From positions 62,001-126,000 of the forward strand of contig NZ_NSGE01000003.1 in the NCBI RefSeq assembly GCF_002294985.1: a stretch of 64,000 bases of DNA, written 5' to 3'. This DNA comes from Mesorhizobium sp. WSM3862 (lineage in GTDB: Bacteria; Pseudomonadota; Alphaproteobacteria; Rhizobiales; Rhizobiaceae). Positions 1-7,468 of the stretch are shown piece after piece (positions within the stretch are counted from its first letter, which is position 1; the number at the start of each line of letters is the position of its first letter). The notes beneath the pieces were generated by a model. That model was given only the letters and a program-made list of their open reading frames with translations, made no database searches and was not told the DNA's origin. The translations under genes and the position numbers were made by a program.

Positions 1-124
1 CCGAGAGATGCTTCAGGATCTCAATGCGTGCCGGATGCGACAGCGCCGCGAACCGCGTGGCGATGCCGCGGCTGTCGAGGGCTCGGCTATTGAGGGCGCG
101 GTTGACGGATAAGGATTCGGTCAT
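1..124 (-). CDS. ArsR-family transcriptional regulator, N-terminal part (cut by window edge)
   Basis: Only the first 41 codons are in the window. The translated start contains RFAALSHPARIEILKHLS, the usual opening helix of the ArsR winged-helix DNA-binding domain. ArsR proteins are small dimeric repressors that leave DNA on binding metal, redox or other signals; the sensing part lies outside the window, so the inducer cannot be inferred. The ATG at 124 is chosen because it precedes the conserved helix by a typical short tail and lies inside a dyad that looks like its own operator. A nearby upstream ATG at 131 is in another frame. Confidence 0.8.
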   Translation of the reverse strand, partial: MTESLSVNRALNSRALDSRGIATRFAALSHPARIEILKHLS

Positions 125-146
125 CGTTCATCGCCGATAAACGATG
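122..146. promoter_or_regulatory. Dyad operator candidate over the arsR-type start codon
   Basis: Ten-base arms CATCGTTCAT and ATAAACGATG flank a 5-base centre and match as an inverted repeat with one mismatch. The left arm contains the complement of the ATG start codon at 124. ArsR repressors commonly bind such dyads in their own promoter or start region, so autorepression is the natural reading. This is inference from position and symmetry. Confidence 0.5.
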
Positions 147-211
147 GAGGATGAGAGGGCAAGCCAGGCGGATGGGTAGCACGGTAGGAAGTGTCGAACG
201 CCGGCGGGGCA

Positions 212-250
212 GCGCCCTCTGCCCTGCCGGGCATCCCCACGAGGGGGATT
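212..250. repeat. Degenerate copy of the ccctctgtcctgccgg intergenic repeat
   Basis: This stretch resembles the 48-bp arm found twice at 20425-20609: gcgccctctgccctgccgg followed by a short C-rich/G-rich hairpin and ending in gagggggatt. It lies just downstream of the LysM gene stop and has several substitutions and a shortened hairpin. It appears to be an old copy of a dispersed rhizobial palindromic element. Confidence 0.5.
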
Positions 251-256
251 GCGCTC

Positions 257-1852
257 TTACTCCGTCTTTGGCGCCGTCATCTGGTCACCCATGGCCTTCA
301 TGTCGGCAGGCTCGCCTTCCTTCGACTTGCCGGGGACCTTGAAGACCTGACCGGGCCAAATGCGGTCGGGATTGCGGATCTGATCCTGGTTGGCGAGATA
401 GATGGTCGAGTAGCGCACGCCATGGCCATAGACGCGCCGCGAGATGCGCCAGAGCGTATCGTTGCGGCGGATGATGACCGCGCCATCGACGTGTTCGAGC
501 TTCGGCGCCATGGTCTCAGGCACGTCGGCCGCAGGATTCGCTTCGGCGACCTCGGCCGACGTGTCGGCGGTCGCGGCGGGCTTGCCCGCTTCGGCGGTAG
601 CGGTGGCCGGCGCCGTCGTCTCGGCGGGATTGGCTGCCCCGGACTTTGCCTCCGCGGGCTGGGACCCCGCACCCTGGGCGAGCTTGCTGTCGGCGGGCTT
701 GGCTTGGTTGGGCGCGACGGCGGCAATCGACTCGCCGGGCTCGCGTTCGAACGGAACAGCGGCACGGGCGACGACCTTGACGCCATCGTCGGCAAGGCCG
801 TCGACATGAATGGTATGGTTGCCGATCGGAATGTCGCGCGCCGCCTCGATCAGGAAATGGCCGTCAGGCGAGGTTTTGGCCTCGCCAAGCAGGGCATCGT
901 CGGCATAGGCGCGCACCTTGCGGCCGGGATCGGCCCTGCCCGCGACGAAGATCTTGCCGCCGTCGATCTCAACGGCCTCGACGGCGATCTTCGGTTCGTC
1001 TGCGGCGGCGTTCTGGGTCGCGGGAGCCGAAGCCTTATCCGTAGCTGCCGGTGCCGTTGCAGCCGGCGCCCCCGCCGGGGCAGACGCCGCCGGCGCGGTT
1101 GCGGCCGGGGCCTGCGCGTCCGGGGCGGCTGCCTGACCGGTGGCGGCAGGTGCCGCCGGCTTGGCCGCGGGCTGCGGAATGGTCAGCAATTCGGACGGCT
1201 TGCCCGGCTCCTCGACCATCGCCAGCACCTGGCCGGTCGGGCTCTGCGGCACTGAGACGACGGCGGTCTGCGCCGAGGCGACTGCGACGCCGCCAGCGGT
1301 CGAGCGCAGCGTGATCGTGTAGTCGCCGGGCTTCAGCGGATCGTCGAGCACGATGGCGAAGGCACCATCGGGACCGGCATCGGTCGAGCCGAGCACCGTG
1401 CCGCCGTTCAGGACTTCGACCTTGGCATTGGGCGCCGCGCTGCCGGCGACGACAATCGAGCCATTGCCTTCGACGCGCACGACATCGAAGGTTGGCAGCG
1501 TGGGTCCTACGGCGGCCGGCGCCTGAGCGGCCGGCGCGGATTCCGCCGGGGCCGTCGCGTTGTTGGCAGGCGCCATTGCATTGTTGGCGGGCGCCATCTT
1601 GTTGGCCGGCGCCATCGTGTTGTTGGCCGGCGCCATTGTAGTGGCCGGGGCTTGCGCCTGCGGTACACGCGCCTCGGTGGAGGTGCTTGAGGATTCGGCC
1701 GGCTTCGTGCCTGCCTGCGGCAGCGACGCGACCTGCGGCGGATTCTGCTTGTTGATGTATGGGTCGAGCGCGCCCGACCCGTAGGCGACCGCCGCGACGA
1801 CGGCAACGCCGCCCGCCGCGAACAATAACGCCTTGGAAGAATTGATAGCCAT
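257..1852 (-). CDS. LysM-domain envelope protein with Ig-like repeats
   Basis: 531 residues. Residues about 8-27 form one hydrophobic segment (an uncleaved anchor or signal peptide). Residues about 65-105 are a low-complexity stretch built from MAPANN-like repeats. Two similar Ig-like beta segments follow (about 118-185 and 287-355), each with a pattern like IVVAGSAAPNAKVEV or IFVAGRADPGRKVRA, separated by Ala/Pro-rich linkers. A LysM domain (about 458-507, with NDTLWRISRRVYG and IWPGQVFKVP) closes the protein and should bind peptidoglycan glycan strands. The layout suggests a periplasmic or cell-wall-associated scaffold; no catalytic domain is seen. It is divergent from the LOG gene. Confidence 0.85.
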   Translation of the reverse strand: MAINSSKALLFAAGGVAVVAAVAYGSGALDPYINKQNPPQVASLPQAGTKPAESSSTSTEARVPQAQAPATTMAPANNTMAPANKMAPANNAMAPANNATAPAESAPAAQAPAAVGPTLPTFDVVRVEGNGSIVVAGSAAPNAKVEVLNGGTVLGSTDAGPDGAFAIVLDDPLKPGDYTITLRSTAGGVAVASAQTAVVSVPQSPTGQVLAMVEEPGKPSELLTIPQPAAKPAAPAATGQAAAPDAQAPAATAPAASAPAGAPAATAPAATDKASAPATQNAAADEPKIAVEAVEIDGGKIFVAGRADPGRKVRAYADDALLGEAKTSPDGHFLIEAARDIPIGNHTIHVDGLADDGVKVVARAAVPFEREPGESIAAVAPNQAKPADSKLAQGAGSQPAEAKSGAANPAETTAPATATAEAGKPAATADTSAEVAEANPAADVPETMAPKLEHVDGAVIIRRNDTLWRISRRVYGHGVRYSTIYLANQDQIRNPDRIWPGQVFKVPGKSKEGEPADMKAMGDQMTAPKTE

Positions 1853-1916
1853 AATCTTTTCTGCCCCTTAGCCACCTAACGCCGGTCTAGCGTGTTTTCA
1901 CCAAGCTCACAAGAAA

Positions 1917-1934
1917 AAGCCCGTCCTTGGGCTT
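1917..1934 (-). terminator. Terminator-like hairpin upstream of the LysM gene
   Basis: Read on the minus strand, AAGCCC-6 nt-GGGCTT is followed by TTTCTT, the form of a small Rho-independent terminator. It is in a divergent intergenic region, so no minus-strand gene ends here. It would sit in the leader of the LysM transcript or stop antisense transcription from the LOG gene. Confidence 0.35.
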
Positions 1935-1968
1935 GACCGCGCCAACCGTCCCTATCACCAATCATGAC

Positions 1969-2580
1969 ATGAACACGATTCGATCCGTCTGCGTCTATTG
2001 CGGTTCGTCTCCGGGCCGCGACGAGGCCTATGTCAAGGCCGGCCACCTGCTCGGCCGCTCGCTGGCGAAGTCCGGCCTGCGCCTGATCTATGGCGGCGGC
2101 ACCAAGGGAATCATGGGCGCCGTCGCAGACGGGGCACTCAAGGCCGGCGGCAAGGTGACCGGCATCATCCCGCGCTTCCTGATCAACAAGGAGGCGACCG
2201 AGACCGCTCTCGACAAGCTCGACGAGCTGGTGATCACCGACAACATGCACGAGCGCAAGCACAGGATGTTCGAGAAATCCGACGCCTTCGTGGCGTTGCC
2301 GGGCGGCATCGGCACGGTCGAGGAGATCGTCGAGATCATGACCTGGGCGCAACTCGGCCATCACCGCAAGCCGATCGTGTTCGCCAACATCAAGGCCTTC
2401 TGGGACCCGATGCTGGCGCTCATCGAGCACATGTCGGGCGAAGGCTTCATCCACACCGCACATAGGGTGAAGCCGCTGGTGGTCAACGACCCCGAGGCAA
2501 TCGTCGCCGCCATCATGGTGGCGGGCTCGTCGGTCGATGCGCCGACGGAAGGGGTGCAGGCGGTGATCGACAAAATGTAA
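1969..2580 (+). CDS. LOG-family (TIGR00730) nucleoside 5'-monophosphate phosphoribohydrolase
   Basis: 203 residues, a normal length for the LOG (lonely guy) family, which cleaves ribose 5-phosphate from cytokinin nucleotides or purine monophosphates. The family signature PGGIGTVEEIVEIMTW is intact, as is the Rossmann opening VCVYCGSSPG with YGGGTKGIMGAVADGAL. The start at 1969 (MNTIRSV) is preferred over an in-frame upstream position at 1927 because homology begins there. Bacterial members are often called lysine decarboxylase by old error. In rhizobia they may act on AMP or on cytokinin precursors; the substrate cannot be told from sequence. Confidence 0.88.
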   Translation: MNTIRSVCVYCGSSPGRDEAYVKAGHLLGRSLAKSGLRLIYGGGTKGIMGAVADGALKAGGKVTGIIPRFLINKEATETALDKLDELVITDNMHERKHRMFEKSDAFVALPGGIGTVEEIVEIMTWAQLGHHRKPIVFANIKAFWDPMLALIEHMSGEGFIHTAHRVKPLVVNDPEAIVAAIMVAGSSVDAPTEGVQAVIDKM

Positions 2581-2665
2581 GGTGAATGGTGAATAGTGCG
2601 GATCGCGCGAGCCGAAATCTGTCCACCGCCAGATAGTAACTATTCGCTATTCATCATTCACCGCT
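2581..2665. repeat. Inverted heptamer-type repeat between convergent genes
   Basis: The left arm (ggtgaatggtgaatagt) and right arm (actattcgctattcatcattcacc) are built from 7-base units related to TGAATAG and its complement, separated by about 40 bases. The element lies between the convergent LOG and LysR genes, and the LysR stop codon at 2654-2656 is inside the right arm. The same heptamer family forms the longer array at 51158-51268. It could fold into a hairpin serving as a bidirectional terminator. Confidence 0.6.
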
Positions 2666-3541
2666 CACCGTCCTGCTCAAATCCTCAATCACCGCCCTCC
2701 GGTCATTGCGCCGCCAGGCGAGATGGATTTCAACGCTGCGCTTGAACCATGGCAGGTCACGAAAGACGATGCCGGCGGGCGCAGCGCTTTGCAGGCTTTC
2801 CTGTACCGTCGCCAGGCCCAGCCCGGCGCTGACCAGGCCGAGCGAGGTCAAGGGATCGGCCGTCTCGTAGGCGATGTCGGGCACGAAACCGGCCTCCACG
2901 CAGGCCGCCAGGAACTGGGCGCGGTTGGTGTCATCGGGTTGGCGCACGACGGTGATCCAGACGCGGGCGTCAAGATGGCGGGGCCTGATGTCGCTCGCAT
3001 CGACAAGCGGATCGCCTTCGGGGATCGCCAGCACCAGCGGTTCGCGCCGCACCAGCATGCTCTCGATATCCGGATCGCCTTGCGGCGCCGGCGCGTAGAC
3101 GAAGCCGAGGTCGAGCACGCGCTGGCGCAGATCCTCGAACTGCGCGGCCGTGCGGCGGCTTCTCAGTTGCAGATGAAAATCCGGCCGCTCTCGGCGGAAT
3201 TCCCTGAGCATCGCGGCGATCAGCCCGGCATGCACCGCCCCCTCGACATAGCCGATGGCGAGGCTGCCGGTCGCGCCGCTTGCAAGCTTGCGGCCGAGCT
3301 CCTCCAGCCGCACGGCATTGACGAGCAGAGCGCGCGCCTCGGCAAGGAAAGCCCTGCCCTCGGCGTTGAGATGGACGCGCTGCTTCGATCGCTCGAACAG
3401 CGTGACGCCGAGTTGTTCCTCGAGCTGCATGATCTGGCGGCTCAAGGGCGACTGCGAGATATGCAGCTGCTCGGCGGCGCGGCCGACATTGCCGGCCTCG
3501 GCGACGGCAACGAAATAGCGGATCTGCCGCAGGTCAAGCAT
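2654..3541 (-). CDS. LysR-family transcriptional regulator
   Basis: 295 residues. The N-terminal winged helix-turn-helix is clear (residues 1-60, with GNVGRAAEQLHISQSPLSRQI and LEEQLGVTLFERS), followed by a LysR substrate-binding domain. It is divergent from the small isomerase-like gene at 3658, the usual layout in which a LysR protein controls its neighbour and itself. The C-terminus ends inside a heptamer repeat that supplies the stop codon. The effector is unknown; the neighbour suggests an aromatic or small-molecule catabolic signal. Confidence 0.9.
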   Translation of the reverse strand: MLDLRQIRYFVAVAEAGNVGRAAEQLHISQSPLSRQIMQLEEQLGVTLFERSKQRVHLNAEGRAFLAEARALLVNAVRLEELGRKLASGATGSLAIGYVEGAVHAGLIAAMLREFRRERPDFHLQLRSRRTAAQFEDLRQRVLDLGFVYAPAPQGDPDIESMLVRREPLVLAIPEGDPLVDASDIRPRHLDARVWITVVRQPDDTNRAQFLAACVEAGFVPDIAYETADPLTSLGLVSAGLGLATVQESLQSAAPAGIVFRDLPWFKRSVEIHLAWRRNDRRAVIEDLSRTVSGE

Positions 3542-3573
3542 TCTGCGTCTCCATGACTCAAGTCCTTCAACGT

Positions 3574-3593
3574 CTGATCTTTAGCTTAATCAG
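3574..3593. promoter_or_regulatory. Candidate LysR binding dyad
   Basis: CTGAT-N10-ATCAG lies midway in the divergent spacer between the LysR gene and the isomerase-like gene. LysR regulators bind loosely symmetric T-N11-A type sites in exactly this position. The assignment rests on symmetry and location only. Confidence 0.35.
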
Positions 3594-3657
3594 TCTTGGA
3601 CAGTCTGACCAGCCGGCGCGATATCTTCCGCATCAACCGGCCACAAAGGAGACCGCC

Positions 3658-3948
3658 ATGCAGTTCTTTGCCCTTCTCACCCGCGACACCGAAAAGTTCA
3701 GCGATAGCGATTTCGCGCCGCTGCTTCCGGGCGAAGCCGAGCAGCGGCGCACGCTCTATGCGCAAGGCGCCGTGCGCCAGGTCTGGAACCGCGGTGACAT
3801 CCCCGGCAGCGGCATGATGTTCGAGGCTGCCGACGACAAGGAGGTGCGCGGCCATCTCGCCACCCTGCCGCTGGTCGAGGCCGGAATGATGGACATCGCG
3901 GCGATCGTGCCGCTCAATCCCTATCCCGGCTTCGGCCCGAAGCGCTGA
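3658..3948 (+). CDS. Muconolactone isomerase-like / YCII-like small protein
   Basis: 96 residues beginning MQFFALLTRD, preceded by a good ribosome binding site (AAGGAG, 3646-3651). The short beta-alpha-beta pattern with a conserved N-terminal FALLTR strand and a central hydrophobic LPLVEAGMMDIAAIVPL segment matches small ferredoxin-like-fold proteins related to muconolactone delta-isomerase. These form oligomers and often accompany LysR regulators. True isomerase activity cannot be claimed; it may be a related protein of unknown substrate. It is the probable target of the divergent LysR. Confidence 0.65.
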   Translation: MQFFALLTRDTEKFSDSDFAPLLPGEAEQRRTLYAQGAVRQVWNRGDIPGSGMMFEAADDKEVRGHLATLPLVEAGMMDIAAIVPLNPYPGFGPKR

Positions 3949-3989
3949 GACCGGCATGAAGAGAGGTGGTGCCGCTCACCCGGCAGCAC

Positions 3990-4145
3990 CTATAGACCAA
4001 AGATGCGACGCAAAAGGCCCGCTCGCGACGCCCCGGTGTAGCGCTCGGGCAATGGCCGGGTGAGCAGGAACTGGTCGCGCCCTTCGAGGGCGCACCCGAT
4101 GATGAAGCATGTTGCCAGTTCACGAAGCGATAGCACAGATCTCAC
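3990..4145 (-). CDS. Possible 51-residue protein downstream of the efflux operon
   Basis: The 300-bp gap after mdtC holds one reading frame of protein-like composition: a GTG at 4145, a start like VRSVLSLRELATCFIIGCAL, and an end PERYTGASRAGLLRRIFGL. It has a short hydrophobic stretch and an amphipathic basic C-terminus. There is no clear ribosome binding site. It may be a small gene, a remnant, or chance. No family is recognised, and the rest of 3949-4249 shows nothing else. Confidence 0.25.
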   Translation of the reverse strand: MRSVLSLRELATCFIIGCALEGRDQFLLTRPLPERYTGASRAGLLRRIFGL

Positions 4146-4249
4146 GATCAAGCGCGTTGGGTGGCGTCGAGCGATATGAAGGCGCGCCGCCTCATGGGCC
4201 GAACTGTTTCGCTTCGCGCGGTCGAACAGTCCAAGGTCGCGGTGCCCGA

Positions 4250-7200
4250 TCACTCCGCCGGCGCCACTCGCAGCGTCGGTCTGCGGGCGCTGAGCCGGTC
4301 GAGATAGAGATAGACGACCGGGGTGGTGTAGAGCGTGAGAAGCTGCGAGACGATGAGGCCGCCGACGATCGCGATGCCGAGCGGCTGGCGCAGCTCCGCC
4401 CCAGTGCCGGTCTCGAGCGCCAACGGCAAGGCGCCGAGCAAAGCCGCAAAGGTCGTCATCATGATCGGCCGGAAGCGCTGGAGGCTCGCCTTGTGGATAG
4501 CTTCTCGCGGCGCAAGCCCTTCCTGGCGCTCGGCCTGCAAGGCCATGTCGATCATCATGATGGCGTTCTTCTTGACGATGCCGATCAACAGAATGATGCC
4601 GATCAGCGAGATCACGTCGAATTCCATGCCGGTGACGATGAGCGCGAGCAGCGCGCCGATGCCGGCCGAGGGCAGCGTCGACAGGATGGTGATCGGGTGC
4701 ACGTAGCTTTCGTAGAGCACGCCGAGCACGACATAGATCGTGGCGAGCGCGGCAGCGATCAGCAGGAGCTCGTTGAGCAGGTTGGAGCGGAAGGCGAGTG
4801 CGGTGCCGGCAAGCGAGCCGTGGATCGACACCGGCATTTTCAGCTCCGCCATGGCGCGGTCGATTGCCGCCGAGGCGTCGCCGAGCGTGGCGCCATCGGC
4901 AAGGTTGAACGAGATCGTCGTGGCGACGAAGTGGCCCTGGTGGTTGACCGAAAGCGGGGTGGTCGCCGGACCGTAGGTGCTGAAGGCGGCGAGCGGCACC
5001 ATGGTCTCGGCCGAGGTGCTGACGGCGGCGCCGCTCGAGGCGCTGCCGTGGCCGGTGACGGCGATCGCATTGGTCGCCTGATTCTGCAGCGAGCCCGACA
5101 GGCTGCCGGCCAGTGCGTTGGTCTTCTGCGTGCCGCTCGCCGCCGCGCCCGAGGTGCTGACATAGATTCCGTTGAGCGCGCTCGGATCCTGCAGATAGCG
5201 CGGCGCGACTTCCATCACCACGTGATATTGGTTGCGGGCGTTGAAGATGGTCGACACCTGGCGCTGGCCGAAGGCGTCGTAAAGCGTGTTGTCGATGCTC
5301 GCCGGCGTCAGGCCGAGCCGGGCCGCGCTCTCGCGGTCGACGGTGATGTTGGTTTCGAGCCCGGCCTCGTCGCGGTCCGAATTGACGTCGGTTAGCTCCG
5401 ACGCCTGTTTCAGCAATTCGACGAGTTTCGGCGCCCATTCGTCGAGGTCCGCGGTCGTATCGGCCTGCAGCGTGTATTGATAGGTGGCGAGGCTTTGGCG
5501 GCCGCCGACCCTGATCTCCTGGCGCGGGTTGAGGAAGAGCTGCGCGCCGGGCAATTGCCTGAGCTGCGCGCGCAGCCGCCCCAATACCGCTTGCAGCGGC
5601 GCACGATCGCCCTTCGGCTTCAGGTTGACGTAGACGAAGCCGGAATTGGTCTGGCGGCCGCCGATGTAGCCGACGACGTTCGCCACCGCCGGGTCGCTCT
5701 TCAGGATCGTCTCCAGCCGCTCGAATTTCTGCCGCATCAGTTGGAAAGAAATGGCCTGGTCGGCGCGCAGGCCGCCGATCAGCTCGCCGGTGTCCTGCTG
5801 TGGGAAGAAGCCCTTCGGCACGATCGTATAGAGGTAGACGTTGAGGGCGACGGCCGCGATCAGGATGATGAGCATCGCCTCGGCATTGTCGAGCGACCAG
5901 GCGAGCGAGCGGCCGTAGCCGGCGCGGACGCGCTCGAAGACGCTTTCGCCGAAGCGTGCGAGGATGGAACGGCGCTCCGATCGGACTGCACCCGCGCGCA
6001 AAAAATGCGCGCACATCATCGGGGTCACCGTCAGCGACAGCACCAGCGAAATGGCGATGGCCAGCGACAAGGTCATCGCGAATTCCTGGAACAGGCGGCC
6101 GAGTATGCCGCCCATCAACAGAATCGGCAGGAACACGGCGACGAGAGAAGCGCTCATCGACAGCACGGTGAAGCCGACCTCTTGAGCGCCGACCAGCGCC
6201 GCCCGGCCGCGCGGCATGCCGTCCTCGATGTGGCGCATGATGTTTTCCAGCACCACGATGGCGTCGTCGACGACGAAGCCGGTGGCGATGGTGAGCGCCA
6301 TCAAGGATAGATTGTCGAGCGTGTAGCCGAGCAGGTACATCGCTCCGAAGGTGCCGAGGATCGAGACAACCAGCGCCACGCTCGGGATCAGCGCCGCGCG
6401 CCAGTCGCGCAAAAAGCAGAACACCACGAAGACGACCAGCAGCACCGCCGCCACCAGCGTCAGCTCGGTGTCGCGCAGCGAGCCGCGGATGGTGAGGCTG
6501 CTGTCGGACGCGATGCTGAGGCGCGCATCCGCCGGCACCGAAGCCTGCAGCGTCGGGATCAGCGCGCGCACGCGGTCGACCGTGTCGATGATGTTGGCGT
6601 TGGGCTCGCGATAGAGCACCAAAAGCACGGCCGGCACGCCATTGGCGAGACCGAGATTGCGCACGTCCTCGACCGAGTCCTCGACATCTGCGATGTCGGC
6701 GAGGCGCACTGCCGCACTGTTGCGCCAGGCGATCACCAGGTCGCGATAGTCGGCGGCATGGCTCGCCTGGTCGTTGGTGTAGAGCTGGTAGCGGAGCGCG
6801 CCGTCCTCCTCGAAGCCCTTCGGACTGCGGGCATTGGCCGAGGCAAGTGCGGCGCGCACATCCTCCAGGCCGATGCCGTAATGGAACAGCGCCCCCGGAT
6901 TGAGCTCCACCCGAACGGCGGGCAGCGACGAGCCGCCGAGGTCGACATTGCCGACGCCCTCGACCTGGGACAGGCGCTGCTGCAGCACGGTCGCGGCGGC
7001 ATCGTAGAGCTGACCGGGTGTGAGTGTGCGCGAGGTCAGCGCCAGGATCATCACCGGCGCGTCGGCGGGATTGTATTTGCGGTAGGTCGGGTTGCTGCGC
7101 AGATCGGACGGGAGGTCGGCGCGCGCGGCGTTGATGGCGGCTTGAACGTCGCGCGCGGCGCCGTTGATGTCGCGATCGAGGTCGAATTGCAGCACAACAT

Positions 7201-7468
7201 TGGTCGAGCCGGTGCCGGAGCGCGACGTCATCTCGGAAACCCCGGCGATCTGGCCGAGATGGCGTTCGAGCGGCGCCGCGACATCGGTCGACATCGTGTC
7301 GGGGCTGGCGCCTGGCATCGAGGCCTGCACCGAGATGGTCGGGAAATCCACCTTGGGCAGCGGCGCGACGGGAAGATTGACGTATGCGATCAGGCCCGCC
7401 GCCGCCAATCCGATGGCCAGCAGCGTCGTGGCGACCGGCCTGGCGATGAAGGGCGCGGAGAGGTTCAC
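4250..7468 (-). CDS. mdtC: RND efflux permease, MdtC-type
   Basis: 1072 residues, an inner-membrane proton-driven drug exporter subunit. N-terminal INLP-like TM1, two large periplasmic loops and the TM4 motif [14 protein letters not shown] with its paired Asp are present. Similarity to the E. coli MdtC type is high ([34 protein letters not shown]). MdtB and MdtC work as a mixed trimer with MdtA and an outer-membrane channel; no TolC-type gene is here. Compared with MdtC, a segment of roughly 45-50 Ser/Ala/Gly/Thr-rich residues (about 5006-5160) is inserted in the second periplasmic loop. The start overlaps the mdtB stop by 4 bp. Confidence 0.9.
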   Translation of the reverse strand: MNLSAPFIARPVATTLLAIGLAAAGLIAYVNLPVAPLPKVDFPTISVQASMPGASPDTMSTDVAAPLERHLGQIAGVSEMTSRSGTGSTNVVLQFDLDRDINGAARDVQAAINAARADLPSDLRSNPTYRKYNPADAPVMILALTSRTLTPGQLYDAAATVLQQRLSQVEGVGNVDLGGSSLPAVRVELNPGALFHYGIGLEDVRAALASANARSPKGFEEDGALRYQLYTNDQASHAADYRDLVIAWRNSAAVRLADIADVEDSVEDVRNLGLANGVPAVLLVLYREPNANIIDTVDRVRALIPTLQASVPADARLSIASDSSLTIRGSLRDTELTLVAAVLLVVFVVFCFLRDWRAALIPSVALVVSILGTFGAMYLLGYTLDNLSLMALTIATGFVVDDAIVVLENIMRHIEDGMPRGRAALVGAQEVGFTVLSMSASLVAVFLPILLMGGILGRLFQEFAMTLSLAIAISLVLSLTVTPMMCAHFLRAGAVRSERRSILARFGESVFERVRAGYGRSLAWSLDNAEAMLIILIAAVALNVYLYTIVPKGFFPQQDTGELIGGLRADQAISFQLMRQKFERLETILKSDPAVANVVGYIGGRQTNSGFVYVNLKPKGDRAPLQAVLGRLRAQLRQLPGAQLFLNPRQEIRVGGRQSLATYQYTLQADTTADLDEWAPKLVELLKQASELTDVNSDRDEAGLETNITVDRESAARLGLTPASIDNTLYDAFGQRQVSTIFNARNQYHVVMEVAPRYLQDPSALNGIYVSTSGAAASGTQKTNALAGSLSGSLQNQATNAIAVTGHGSASSGAAVSTSAETMVPLAAFSTYGPATTPLSVNHQGHFVATTISFNLADGATLGDASAAIDRAMAELKMPVSIHGSLAGTALAFRSNLLNELLLIAAALATIYVVLGVLYESYVHPITILSTLPSAGIGALLALIVTGMEFDVISLIGIILLIGIVKKNAIMMIDMALQAERQEGLAPREAIHKASLQRFRPIMMTTFAALLGALPLALETGTGAELRQPLGIAIVGGLIVSQLLTLYTTPVVYLYLDRLSARRPTLRVAPAE

